NCBI RefSeq assembly: GCF_900111145.1
Contig: NZ_FOIR01000002.1
Location: 124,001-188,000, forward strand
Reading direction: 5' to 3'
Source: Roseivirga pacifica
GTDB lineage: Bacteria; Bacteroidota; Bacteroidia; Cytophagales; Cyclobacteriaceae
Length of the DNA: 64,000 nt
The translations under genes and the position numbers were made by a program. The notes under the pieces are model-generated. The model was given only the letters and a program-made list of their open reading frames with translations. It searched no databases and was not told where the DNA came from. This document shows positions 19,280-29,229 of this stretch, in pieces (positions within the stretch are counted from its first letter, which is position 1; each line of letters opens with the position of its first letter).

Positions 19280-19789
19280 TTATGCACTACTTTTTTCACG
19301 AAGTAGATTTATGGTTCTGTAGAGCTGATTTTCTACAGTACGAGCTGATATGCCAAGCTCCTCTGAAACTTCTTTTGTTGTAAGATTCTGAAGTTTTCTC
19401 AGCCTAAATATGGTTTGCCTTTTTTCTGGTAATGCATTAAAAATTGCTTCTACTTTTTCAATGAGTTTTTGGTCAACTTCTTCAGGCTTCTGTAGTGTGT
19501 TGGCTTCGGCTCTTATTACTTCTGAAATTTCATCGTAAAGTCTGGCTTCTTTAGCGCTCTTTTGTAGATGATCTATCAGAAGGTTGGACGATACTTTGAA
19601 CAAATAGGCAGAAGTGTTTTTGGCATTTGATACTTTCTCCCAGTTGTTATAAACCTTAATGAATACTTCTTGAGATAGATCTTTTGAAGCCTGATCATCA
19701 CCAGTTTTCTTCATGAAAAACCTATAAACCTTGGCAAAATACTGGTTGTAGAGTTCTTCAAACGAAACGGATGCCCTCATTATCTTCAC
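19280..19789 (-). CDS. ECF RNA polymerase sigma factor (FecI-like)
   Basis: A 169-residue group IV sigma factor with region 2 (YNQYFAKVYRFFMKKTGDD, DLSQEVFIKVYNNW) and region 4 (FNALPEKRQTIFRLRKLQNLTTKEVSEELGISARTVENQLYRTI), and no region 1 or 3. It belongs to the Bacteroidota FecI-like group whose activity is gated by FecR; the FecR gene starts 65 bp downstream. It should direct transcription of the downstream SusC/SusD genes and possibly of the phosphoesterase. No promoter for it could be assigned with confidence. Confidence 0.93.
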   Translation of the reverse strand: MKIMRASVSFEELYNQYFAKVYRFFMKKTGDDQASKDLSQEVFIKVYNNWEKVSNAKNTSAYLFKVSSNLLIDHLQKSAKEARLYDEISEVIRAEANTLQKPEEVDQKLIEKVEAIFNALPEKRQTIFRLRKLQNLTTKEVSEELGISARTVENQLYRTINLLREKSSA

Positions 19790-19957
19790 GTTGCAATCTT
19801 ATCTAAATTAAAAATGATTTGAGCGGGATATGAATTAAGCTTTTATTAATAGATAGGCTATATTTCGGCCCGCTGAAACTGTTATTTCACTTAACCTTAA
19901 CATTGATTATCACTTATATAGAGATCCATTTCAAGTATTTCCTCAGATACGGGTTTA

Positions 19958-21583
19958 TTAGTCCTTTAGGTTTTTAGGTTGAACAGAAAAGCTATGGGTT
20001 TGAACGGACGTTTTACCAAAATCATCAATGGTCTTTATGGTGATGGTGTGTTCACCAATGGATAAATTCTCAGGAAGGCGAGCAGCCCAGATATGGTCAG
20101 TTACCTCTGGGTTAGAAGGTCGCTTACCAAACGGGTGAATTGTGGCTTCATCCCAACTATAAACGTCTAAGTAGTAGTTTATATCTGTTTCTTCTACTTG
20201 GTTCATTTTATGCCAGTTTTTATCATCAATCTTATAGGTTACTTGGCTATGTTTGCCACCCATAAATAGGTTTACCACGCAGCGTGCTTTAGAGTGAAAC
20301 TTTGAGATTACTTTAGGCATAAATACTGAGAATTGATACTCGGGTGTTTTGTTATAAACTTGGTAATCAGCACTGTATTGATTGCCATCAATTTCCATGA
20401 ATACATAACCTCTTGGGGTTCCATCCCTCATGGTTGCATATGGCCACCCATTTTCATCATATGTGCCTGAAAACCAATCGCCACAAGTAGTACCTACATT
20501 AAATTCATGTAATTCTTTAGTGCCGTTCCAGTTATCAGCTTTTCCATAGTAAAACTGCTGTTGTTTATGCGTATGTGCAGATAGTATAAGTCGGTTGTCA
20601 AACGGTTTTAATAGCTTGAAAAGCTCATCCTTTCGTTTTTGATCAAACTTTGGAGAGTTCTTATGGAAAAGCGGAATATGGAAAGCGATAATAACCAAAT
20701 GGTCTTTAGGAACTCTTTCAAGGTCATTTTTCAGGAATTCCATTTGTTCATTTCTAAAACCACCCCAGTAACCTTTTCCATCTCGTGGATCCGGGTAAAG
20801 TATGTCGTCAAGAATAATTATATGTGCTTTACCATAGTTGAATGAGTAGTTGGTTGGTCCAAAAATAGCTTCGAAAGTCTCATCAGAGTGTTCGTCCTCC
20901 TTGGCATCTAAGTTCATGTCGTGGTTACCCATAACGTTGTACCAAGGCAAACCAACCTTGCTGGTAATGTCAGCATATGGTCTAAGCATTTCAAGTTTGT
21001 CACCAACCAAATCGCCAAGGCTCAAACCAAAAAGTACGCTATCGCGCATTTGTAAATTTTCCACAATGCTCTCTTTGTACCAGTTTAGCTGCTTGTCGTT
21101 GTATGGTTGCGGGTCTCCAAATACTAGGAATTTAAAGCGCCCATTGCTAGGTGAAAAGTACAATGGGAAATTCACTTTTGCGGGTTTTGCCGGAGTGGGG
21201 GGAGTGGTTTCGTACTTTAAGCTTGGTACACTTCCGGCTGGTTTATGTGCATAGTAAAAAAGAGGCGTGTTGTTTGTCCTTTGAGCAAAGGTGTAGTCAC
21301 TAGGCTTTATTACAAATACTATGTCACCATCATTAACCTTTATGCTATAGGTACCATCTTTATCTGTAGCAACAATGTCTTTCCCATTTGATACCAATAT
21401 GTTGGATAATCCAATATCTTCATTTTCATCAAACCTCTGATTATGGTTTTTGTCTTCGTAAACAGTTCCACTGATTACTTGGGAGTATGCCAAATTGCTA
21501 GTAAGCAGGTTTAGATTGAAGAATATTGCGATAATAGCAAGTTGCAGTGATCTTGTATTTAAGTTGAGCTTGAGTCTAGTCAT
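19958..21583 (-). CDS. Secreted calcineurin-like phosphoesterase with N- and C-terminal beta domains
   Basis: About 541 residues. A signal peptide is followed by an N-terminal prealbumin-like domain (SGTVYEDKNHNQRFDENEDIGLSNILVSN, MetallophosN type), the metallophosphatase core (about 150-390) and a C-terminal beta domain (MetallophosC type). Metal ligands: FGDPQ (Gln replaces the usual His of GDxH, as is common in this subfamily), SLGDLVGD, MGNHDMN, AFHIPL and SAHTHKQQQ. It should hydrolyse a phosphomonoester or phosphodiester in the periplasm or at the surface. The start at 21583 is chosen for the signal peptide; an ATG 63 bases upstream only adds polar residues. It lies upstream of the sigma/FecR/SusCD set on the same strand, so the imported nutrient may be a phosphate-bearing compound (inference). 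Confidence 0.88.
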   Translation of the reverse strand: MTRLKLNLNTRSLQLAIIAIFFNLNLLTSNLAYSQVISGTVYEDKNHNQRFDENEDIGLSNILVSNGKDIVATDKDGTYSIKVNDGDIVFVIKPSDYTFAQRTNNTPLFYYAHKPAGSVPSLKYETTPPTPAKPAKVNFPLYFSPSNGRFKFLVFGDPQPYNDKQLNWYKESIVENLQMRDSVLFGLSLGDLVGDKLEMLRPYADITSKVGLPWYNVMGNHDMNLDAKEDEHSDETFEAIFGPTNYSFNYGKAHIIILDDILYPDPRDGKGYWGGFRNEQMEFLKNDLERVPKDHLVIIAFHIPLFHKNSPKFDQKRKDELFKLLKPFDNRLILSAHTHKQQQFYYGKADNWNGTKELHEFNVGTTCGDWFSGTYDENGWPYATMRDGTPRGYVFMEIDGNQYSADYQVYNKTPEYQFSVFMPKVISKFHSKARCVVNLFMGGKHSQVTYKIDDKNWHKMNQVEETDINYYLDVYSWDEATIHPFGKRPSNPEVTDHIWAARLPENLSIGEHTITIKTIDDFGKTSVQTHSFSVQPKNLKD

Positions 21584-21828
21584 AACAACAGTGGTAGCTT
21601 TCTTTGCGCCATTAGTGGTTTGATTATTATGACTGTAATCAATCACGAATTACTCACCGTAAATTTATTTTTATTTCACTCGGGTGATTGAGGCATTTTT
21701 GAATACCCCTGAGATACCAAATAAGGGAAACAATCTTGCGTATTGTTCTTTAAACATAGAAGGTATTAGCGTAAAAATTACGTTTCTAAATATTTTTAAT
21801 ATCTTCATGGTCACACATTCACTGGTTA

Positions 21829-24800
21829 ATGTCGGTTGCACGAAAAACATCTCCAATTTTTCTATTCCTATTATGGGCTGTATCGGCTATTTCCCAAACT
21901 AAGCAAACCTATAAATTCGAACTTATTGACGTTAATCAAGGCCTTTCTCATGGTCAGGTAAATAGCATTATTAAGGATAGCGAGGGCTATATGTGGTTTG
22001 CAACATCTGCAGGGCTCAACCTTTACAATGGTTATGGCATTAAAACCTTTACCTACGATCCGCGCGATAGTAGCTCCATAAATGCCACCGAGGTGCTGAA
22101 TATTTTTGAGGGACCTGATAAAAAACTTTGGGTTACTACTGTGGCTGGGCTCAATATTTATGACCACGCTACGCAATCGTTTACACAAAACCTAAAACAG
22201 TATTATAGGCGCTATCATTTACCTGATACTACTGTAGAAAAAATCTTATACACCGATGGAGAGGTGCACTGGTTTGTAATTGCAGGAGCGGGGCTAACCC
22301 GTTACAATGCGGCCAATGGCATGTCAGAACACTTTGGCACCGAAGGACAGCATAAGTTAAGCTCTGATGATATTGCGGATATAGATGCCGATAGACTCGG
22401 AAACCTCTGGGTGATTCATAAAAATGGTCTGATTGAGCGAATCGATGCCGATTTGAACGTAACCACGCGTTTTGATCAATTAACTGAGAAATTCAGTGGA
22501 CTTAGCCAAAACTATGATATAACGGCAGATGGCGATGGCGACCTTTGGGTGTATTTGCCTCATGCTTCCGATGGTGTCTATTACTTTGATACCTCTAGTG
22601 GACTTTTTGAAAATTATACTACGCAAGGGGGCAGATATCAATTGAATAATAACTTGGTACGAGGTGTGGTAGAAGCTGCCGAAGGCCAAATTTGGATTGG
22701 CACCGACCATGGTGGAATTAACCTAATAAACAAACGCCAGCAATCGGTTGAGTACATTGTTAATGAGCTAGAGGTTGAAAACAGTCTGGTGCATAACAGT
22801 GTGTACCACCTCTATAAGGATGATGAAGACATTATTTGGATCGGAACCTACAAGAATGGCATCAACTATTACCATGAAAGTCTAAAGCGGTTTGAGCATT
22901 ACCGACAGGTTTCTGCCGACAATCGCAGTCTACCGTTTGACGATGTAAACCGATTTGTGGAAGATAAAAAAGGCAACCTCTGGATTGGTACCAATGGTGG
23001 TGGCCTGCTTTATTTTGACCGAACAAAGAACAGTTACAAACAGTATTTGGCCGACCCCAACAATCCAAGAAGCTTAAGCAGCAATGTAATCGTTAGCCTT
23101 TTTCTTACGGAAGATGAGGAACTTTGGGTTGGTACATATTTAGGCGGACTCGACCGGTTTAATGGTCGGGATTTTGAGCATTATCGCAACGATCCTTCAA
23201 ACGAAAACACTGTTTCCGGAGATAATATCTGGGAGTTTTTTAGTGACAGCCAAGACAATTTATGGATCAGTACACTCAATGGTGGTTTAGATGTTTGGAA
23301 GCCTGAAAGCCAAACTTTTGAGCATTTTAGATTGAACAATGAACCAAGCGATAGTACACTCACCATTAACTATATATATGAGATTGAAGAGGATGCTGCA
23401 GGTAATATTTGGGTAGCTGGAGGTGGTGGTATCGATATTGTGAATTTGAATTCCGGCAAAGTGTTGGCAAACAAGCCGGAAGCCCTCGATGTACTGATAG
23501 AAAATACAATCACCAGCCTATATAATGACTGCAAAAACCGGATGTGGATTGGCACACAAGAAGGGCTCTATGTTTATGAGGAGGGTGTAGGAATTCAACT
23601 GTTCACAACCAATGATGGTCTTCCGCACAATGCCATTCTCACTTTGGTGGAGGATAATAACCATGGGGTATGGCTTGGTACGGCCAATGGGTTGAGCAAT
23701 ATGGTGCTTGGTGATAGTACCGATGTTGGCTCGGCTAGCTTTATAAATTACGATGAAACGGACGGTTTGCAAGGCAAAGTGTTTAATGAAAATGCGGCAT
23801 TAAAGCTTAAAAGTGGAGAGTTGGTTTTCGGTGGTGCCAATGGCTTCAATATTTTTAGGCCAGAAAACCTAGAGCCAAATCTTACTGTTCCAAAAATTGT
23901 TTTTACTGATTTTCAGCTGTTCAATAATAGCCTAAAAGTAGGCGAGAAGCGCAATGGTAGAGTCATTCTGCCGAGTAACGTAAATGGTATTGAAGAAGTG
24001 AGCCTAAAGCACAATGAGAATGTCTTCTCAATTGAATTTGCTGCCTTAAACTTTATTCATCCGCTTAAGAACGAATACCAGTACATGCTGGAAGGTTTCG
24101 ATCCTGACTGGATTTTGGCTGACCAAACACGCAGGGTTACTTACACCAACCTTGATGCGGGTGATTACACTTTCAAAGTGCGCGCCTCTAATAATGATGG
24201 TGTTTGGAACGAGCAAGGTGCCGCACTGAATATTGCCGTAAAACCGCCATTCTATGCCACCAAATGGGCTTATGCAGCCTACACTTTACTTGTTGTTTTG
24301 GCACTTTATATTACGCGCAGCATAATGCTAGCCCGTGAAAGAATGAAGTACCAGATTGAGCAGGAGCGGAGAGAGGCCAGACAAATGCATGAGCTTGATA
24401 TGCTCAAAATCAGATTTTTGACCAATATAAGCCACGAGTTTAGAACTCCACTTTCTCTCATTTTGGCTCCGCTTGATAAACTGATAAAACACACCGAGAG
24501 CAACGATCAGCACAAGCAGTTTGTAATGATTAAGCGAAATGCGCGCAGGCTCCTCAACCTAGTAAATCAGTTGCTCGACTTCCGTAAGCTTGAGGTAGAC
24601 TCGCTAGAGTTGAATAAGTCTGAAGGCAACATCATTAAGTTTATTGATGAGTCGGTGCATTCCTTTGCCGACTTATCGGAAAATAAAAAGGTAGCCCTAA
24701 CTTTTAGTGCCGATAGACAGGAGCTTTATACCAGCTTCGATATGGATAAGCTCGAGAAGGTACTTTTCAATCTGCTGTCCAATGCTTTCAAATTTACTCC

Positions 24801-25959
24801 AGAGGGTGGGAAGGTAGCCGTTTATGTGAATTGTATCGAGTTGGAGGAAACCACGGAACATGAGAAGATTGTAGAGATTAAGGTTCAAGACACAGGTATC
24901 GGGATTCCAAAGGACAAGCAGGTACGTATTTTTGAGCGTTTTTTCCGAAACGAGGTTCCAGGTAATGTGGTTAATCAAGGCAGTGGAATCGGCCTTTCCA
25001 TCACCAGAGAGTTTGTAAACATCCATGGCGGGAGCATAGAGGTAGTCAGTGAAATTAATGAAGGAAGCTGCTTTACAGTAAAAATTCCTGTGAAAGAAGT
25101 AGTGCTAAGCGAGGCTACGGAACTCGACAAGCAGGTACAGTACGAACGAGAGTTTGAATTACAGTCAGTAACGCCAGACGATGTGGTTTACGGAAACGAC
25201 CTTCCTGTAATATTGCTGGTTGAGGACAATGAAGATTTCCGCTATTATTTAATGGATAACCTAAAAGCCTATTTTAAGGTGGTAGGAGCAAGTAATGGAC
25301 TTGAAGGCTGGCAAAAGTGTCTTTCTGTTTTGCCCGATTTGGTAGTGAGCGACCTAATGATGCCAGAGTTAAACGGAATGGAATTCTGCAAAAAAGTGAA
25401 GGAAGACCAACGGACATCGCATATTCCGTTCATTTTACTAACTGCCGATACCACCGATGATAGCAAACTTACGGGAATTAAAACGGGGGCCGATGATTAC
25501 GTAACCAAGCCTTTCAACTTTGAAATTCTGCATACGCGCATTACCAATATCATCAATCAGCACAAGTCCCTTCAGGAAGCCTATTCCAGAAAAATAAGTG
25601 TAGAAACCAGTGAAGTAGAGATTACTTCATTGAATGACAAACTTATTCAAGACGCCATAAAAGTAGTGGAAGAGCACATGGCCAATACAGAGCTTTCCGT
25701 AGAAATGCTCAGCAAAGAGCTTGGCCTTAGTAGAGCACACCTCTACAAAAAACTAGTCGCACTTACCGGAATGACACCCGTTGAGTTCATCAGAAAGATC
25801 AGAATTCAGCGTGCCGCACAACTTTTAAAGAAGAGCCAACTCACCGTTTCGGAGGTTGCCTACAAGGTTGGTTTTAACAACAGAAAGTACTTTACCAAAT
25901 ATTTCAAACAAGAGTACAATATGTTGCCCTCTGTTTTTGCCAATATTGAGAATAACTAG
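21829..25959 (+). CDS. Hybrid two-component system regulator (one-protein sensor, kinase, receiver and AraC output)
   Basis: A 1,376-residue hybrid regulator. After the signal peptide the periplasmic part holds two seven-bladed propellers made of about a dozen reg_prop repeats (recurring patterns such as GNLWIGTNGGGLLYFDR and NRMWIGTQEGLYVY) and a Y_Y_Y domain (about 735-800), then a membrane helix near 812-830, HisKA (His about 868 in TNISHEFRTPLSLIL), HATPase (NLLSNAFKFTPEGG; GSGIGLSI), receiver (Asp about 1174 in VVSDLMMPELNG) and a C-terminal AraC double HTH. In Bacteroides such proteins bind an oligosaccharide directly in the periplasm and switch on the adjacent locus. The SusC gene starts 199 bp downstream, behind a repeat that looks like its operator. 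Confidence 0.95.
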   Translation: MSVARKTSPIFLFLLWAVSAISQTKQTYKFELIDVNQGLSHGQVNSIIKDSEGYMWFATSAGLNLYNGYGIKTFTYDPRDSSSINATEVLNIFEGPDKKLWVTTVAGLNIYDHATQSFTQNLKQYYRRYHLPDTTVEKILYTDGEVHWFVIAGAGLTRYNAANGMSEHFGTEGQHKLSSDDIADIDADRLGNLWVIHKNGLIERIDADLNVTTRFDQLTEKFSGLSQNYDITADGDGDLWVYLPHASDGVYYFDTSSGLFENYTTQGGRYQLNNNLVRGVVEAAEGQIWIGTDHGGINLINKRQQSVEYIVNELEVENSLVHNSVYHLYKDDEDIIWIGTYKNGINYYHESLKRFEHYRQVSADNRSLPFDDVNRFVEDKKGNLWIGTNGGGLLYFDRTKNSYKQYLADPNNPRSLSSNVIVSLFLTEDEELWVGTYLGGLDRFNGRDFEHYRNDPSNENTVSGDNIWEFFSDSQDNLWISTLNGGLDVWKPESQTFEHFRLNNEPSDSTLTINYIYEIEEDAAGNIWVAGGGGIDIVNLNSGKVLANKPEALDVLIENTITSLYNDCKNRMWIGTQEGLYVYEEGVGIQLFTTNDGLPHNAILTLVEDNNHGVWLGTANGLSNMVLGDSTDVGSASFINYDETDGLQGKVFNENAALKLKSGELVFGGANGFNIFRPENLEPNLTVPKIVFTDFQLFNNSLKVGEKRNGRVILPSNVNGIEEVSLKHNENVFSIEFAALNFIHPLKNEYQYMLEGFDPDWILADQTRRVTYTNLDAGDYTFKVRASNNDGVWNEQGAALNIAVKPPFYATKWAYAAYTLLVVLALYITRSIMLARERMKYQIEQERREARQMHELDMLKIRFLTNISHEFRTPLSLILAPLDKLIKHTESNDQHKQFVMIKRNARRLLNLVNQLLDFRKLEVDSLELNKSEGNIIKFIDESVHSFADLSENKKVALTFSADRQELYTSFDMDKLEKVLFNLLSNAFKFTPEGGKVAVYVNCIELEETTEHEKIVEIKVQDTGIGIPKDKQVRIFERFFRNEVPGNVVNQGSGIGLSITREFVNIHGGSIEVVSEINEGSCFTVKIPVKEVVLSEATELDKQVQYEREFELQSVTPDDVVYGNDLPVILLVEDNEDFRYYLMDNLKAYFKVVGASNGLEGWQKCLSVLPDLVVSDLMMPELNGMEFCKKVKEDQRTSHIPFILLTADTTDDSKLTGIKTGADDYVTKPFNFEILHTRITNIINQHKSLQEAYSRKISVETSEVEITSLNDKLIQDAIKVVEEHMANTELSVEMLSKELGLSRAHLYKKLVALTGMTPVEFIRKIRIQRAAQLLKKSQLTVSEVAYKVGFNNRKYFTKYFKQEYNMLPSVFANIENN

Positions 25960-26003
25960 CGAAAACACCCCTAAAATCCGCGATTAAACGGAATACACCC
26001 ACA

Positions 26004-26040
26004 TCGGAAACATTCGATACCCCTCGGAAACATATGTTTC
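26004..26040 (+). promoter_or_regulatory. Putative operator of the polysaccharide locus
   Basis: TCGGAAACAT occurs at 26004-26013 and again at 26024-26033, with starts exactly 20 bp (two helical turns) apart. The second copy runs into a perfect 14-base palindrome, GAAACATATGTTTC, at 26027-26040. It lies 119-155 bp before the SusC start and directly after the regulator gene, where an AraC-type double-HTH output domain would be expected to bind. Confidence 0.55.
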
Positions 26041-26158
26041 TTCTACCTTTCTCATGCAAACGTTTGAAAGTTTTGCCATTTGAACATCGAATGGTTCGTG
26101 GTCATCTCTTAAAACCAGGTGGTCGCTAATCAACCTTTTAGAATTTAATTAAAAACAT

Positions 26159-29100
26159 ATGAAGAAAGTCTTACTGTTATTAGTGATGTCATTCGGCTTT
26201 TGCGGAATGGCATATGCACAATTCACGGTCAAGGGTAATGTTACCAGCAGTACCGATGGCATTGGATTGTTTGGAGTGACTGTTTTTCTCAAAGGGACCA
26301 CCAATGGGGTAACAACAGATGTGGACGGAAACTACACACTGAATATTCCGAGTGGAAACGAGACGCTTGTTTTTTCTTACGTAGGATTCACCTCTCAAGA
26401 AATTGAAGTTCAAGGCCGATCTACAATTGACATCATTTTGCAAGAAGAGCTTACCTCTTTAGGCGAAGTGGTTGTGATTGGTTATGGAACTCAGAAGAAA
26501 AAATTAGTTACAGGCGCCACCGTTAATGTTGACGGAGAAAAACTCGAAGCACTTAGCAACACCAACGCGCTACAGTCTTTACAAGGACAAACCGCAGGTG
26601 TTAACATTACATCAACCTCTGGCCAGCCAGGCGCAGGTTTCGATGTGGTAATTCGTGGGGTAGGTACCAACGGAAATTCAAGTCCACTGTATGTGGTTGA
26701 TGGTTTGCCAGTTGGCGATATCACTTACCTCAACAATGCAGATATCGAGTCGATAGATGTATTGAAGGATGCTGCATCTGCTGCCATTTATGGTTCTCGT
26801 GCAGCCAATGGTATTGTGCTTATTACCACCAAAAAAGGCTCTGCTGGTAAGCCTCAGCTTAGTTTCGATAGCTATTATGGTGTACAGCAAATTGCCAATC
26901 AGGTAGATATGCTGAATGCCAGAGAATACGCCACCATTATGAATGAGCAGGCGATTAACTCGGGTAAACTACCTTATTACTCTAATGCAGAAATAGCTGC
27001 TTTGGGCGAAGGAACCGATTGGTTCGGTAATATCTTGGTAGATGATGCCGTAACTCAGAACTATTCGGTTGGTTTACAAGGCGGAAACAACGGCTCTATC
27101 TATTCAACCTCATTCTCTTATACCGGTCAAGAAGGTATTGTTGGGGGAAGAGATTATTCTAACTATGAAAGATATGTGGCCAGGGTAAACTCTGAGCACA
27201 AGCTATTAGACGATATCATCACAATTGGCGAAAACCTTACTTATAGCTATGTAAAGCAAGTGGGTATTGCCGATGGTGGCCAGTATTCAAACCAACTAAG
27301 AGGGGCTTTCAATACGCACCCACTTATGCCTGTTTACGATGATCAAGGTGATTTTTATAACAATGCCCAAGGCGAGTTTATCGACCAAGGCACGCAATCG
27401 AATCCATTTGGTAATCTTGCCTACAACAACAATAGCGAAGGCGGAAACCAGCGCTTAGTGGGTAATGTGTATTTAGCTGTTGAGCCTATTGAAGGGCTAA
27501 AATTCAGAACAAGTTTTGGGGTAGAAAGCTCAACAGGCCAAGGCCGTAGCTATCGCCCAGTTTATGAACTGTCTATTTACGATTTCAACGATACCTCTAG
27601 CGTAAGCCAAAACGCCAATGAAAACTTAAACTGGAACTGGGAAAACACAGTGAGCTACCAAAAAGACTTTGCAGGTGGACACCATGCTGAGGTTTTAGTA
27701 GGTAGTTCTGCACAAAAGTGGAGAGGCTCATGGCTTTCAGCATCGAATGCCAACCTAGCTTTTGACGATCTTAAATACGCCTATTTAGGCAATACCACTT
27801 ACGCTAATGGCCCAAGAATGGGCGTAGATGGCGAAGGCTACGAAAGCAGCTTGGCTTCTTACTTTGCGCGTTTACTCTACGATTTTGACGAAAAGTACAT
27901 GTTCACGGCTACCATGCGTGCAGACGGAACTTCCAACTTTGCCGAGGGAAATCGCTGGGGTTACTTCCCGTCAGTTTCTGCCGGTTGGGTAATGTCTAGC
28001 GAAGAATTCTTCCAAAGTCGCGTAGTGAGCTTTATGAAACTGCGCGCCAGCTGGGGACAAAACGGTAACAACTTTGTGCCAGCATTCCGATTCTTGGCGC
28101 CTATAGCTGTTACCAATGCCAATTATAGCTTTGGTCAGGGCGAAGGGCAACTTGTACCGGGTGCTGTGCCAAACAGAATTTCTAACCCAGACCTTCAGTG
28201 GGAAACTTCAGAACAGCTTGATATTGGATTAGATATTGAACTATTGGAAGGTAAGATCTTTGCCAATATCGATTGGTATAAAAAGACCACTAAAGATTGG
28301 CTGATTCAAGCGCCAATTTTGGCAACAGCCGGTGCCGAAGCGCCATACATTAACGGAGGTAACGTTACCAACACAGGTATTGAGCTTGTTTTGGGCTGGA
28401 AAGAGAGCATTGGCGACCTAGATTACTCTTTGAGTTTCAACGGTGCTTATAATAAAAACGAAGTGAATGATATTCCTGCCGAAGGCGGAATTATCCACGG
28501 TTCGAGCAACGAACTTTGGAACAACGCTCCGGAGTTTTATCGTGCACAAGAGGGCTTCCCAGTAGGTTACTTCTGGGGTTACGAAACCTTAGGCATATTC
28601 CAAAACGAGGATGAAGTTTCTGCATACAGAATGGGTTCAGAGCCAATTCAGCCAAATGCTTTGCCGGGCGATTTGATCATTAAAGATGTAAATGGCGATG
28701 GGCGAATTACTGATGATGATAAAACCATGATTGGCGACCCGAACCCAGATTTCGTATTCGGTTTCAACATCACTGCTAACTATAAAGGCTTCGACCTTTT
28801 GGTAAATGCCAACGGTGTAATTGGTAACCAATTGGTACAGTCGTACCGCAGTGTTACCGATCAGTATTCAAACTACACCAGAGAGATACTGAATAGATGG
28901 CATGGTGAGGGCACTTCTAACGAAATGCCAAGAGTTTACGAAAACGGTAGAAACTACGCCAACTTCTCAGACATCTACGTGAAAGATGGCGATTTCCTTA
29001 GAATCAACAACATCACAGTTGGTTACGATCTGTCTAATGTAATTAAGAAAGATGCCTTCAAAAAGGTAAGAGTATTCCTTACAGGGCAGAACCTGTTCAC

Positions 29101-29224
29101 ATTCACCAAGTACTCAGGTATGGATCCTGAAATTGGCTACGGACAAACTTTTGCACGCGGTGTAGATGTGGGTTACTACCCAAGACCACGCGTATTCATG
29201 GCAGGTGTTAACCTTAAATTTTGA
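26159..29224 (+). CDS. SusC/RagA-family TonB-dependent glycan importer
   Basis: A 1,021-residue outer-membrane transporter without an STN domain, as expected when regulation is by a hybrid two-component protein and not by FecR. Signal peptide to about residue 20 (MAYAQ), a carboxypeptidase-regulatory-like domain (about 22-100; TDVDGNYTLNIPSG), the linker LGEVVVIGYGTQKKK, plug (GAGFDVVIRGVGTNGNSSPLYVVDGLPVG and SRAANGIVLITTKKG) and the barrel ending YYPRPRVFMAGVNLKF. It forms the import pore for oligosaccharides with the SusD lipoprotein encoded immediately downstream. The surrounding enzymes suggest xyloglucan oligosaccharides as cargo. Confidence 0.96.
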   Translation: MKKVLLLLVMSFGFCGMAYAQFTVKGNVTSSTDGIGLFGVTVFLKGTTNGVTTDVDGNYTLNIPSGNETLVFSYVGFTSQEIEVQGRSTIDIILQEELTSLGEVVVIGYGTQKKKLVTGATVNVDGEKLEALSNTNALQSLQGQTAGVNITSTSGQPGAGFDVVIRGVGTNGNSSPLYVVDGLPVGDITYLNNADIESIDVLKDAASAAIYGSRAANGIVLITTKKGSAGKPQLSFDSYYGVQQIANQVDMLNAREYATIMNEQAINSGKLPYYSNAEIAALGEGTDWFGNILVDDAVTQNYSVGLQGGNNGSIYSTSFSYTGQEGIVGGRDYSNYERYVARVNSEHKLLDDIITIGENLTYSYVKQVGIADGGQYSNQLRGAFNTHPLMPVYDDQGDFYNNAQGEFIDQGTQSNPFGNLAYNNNSEGGNQRLVGNVYLAVEPIEGLKFRTSFGVESSTGQGRSYRPVYELSIYDFNDTSSVSQNANENLNWNWENTVSYQKDFAGGHHAEVLVGSSAQKWRGSWLSASNANLAFDDLKYAYLGNTTYANGPRMGVDGEGYESSLASYFARLLYDFDEKYMFTATMRADGTSNFAEGNRWGYFPSVSAGWVMSSEEFFQSRVVSFMKLRASWGQNGNNFVPAFRFLAPIAVTNANYSFGQGEGQLVPGAVPNRISNPDLQWETSEQLDIGLDIELLEGKIFANIDWYKKTTKDWLIQAPILATAGAEAPYINGGNVTNTGIELVLGWKESIGDLDYSLSFNGAYNKNEVNDIPAEGGIIHGSSNELWNNAPEFYRAQEGFPVGYFWGYETLGIFQNEDEVSAYRMGSEPIQPNALPGDLIIKDVNGDGRITDDDKTMIGDPNPDFVFGFNITANYKGFDLLVNANGVIGNQLVQSYRSVTDQYSNYTREILNRWHGEGTSNEMPRVYENGRNYANFSDIYVKDGDFLRINNITVGYDLSNVIKKDAFKKVRVFLTGQNLFTFTKYSGMDPEIGYGQTFARGVDVGYYPRPRVFMAGVNLKF

Positions 29225-29229
29225 TTGAA

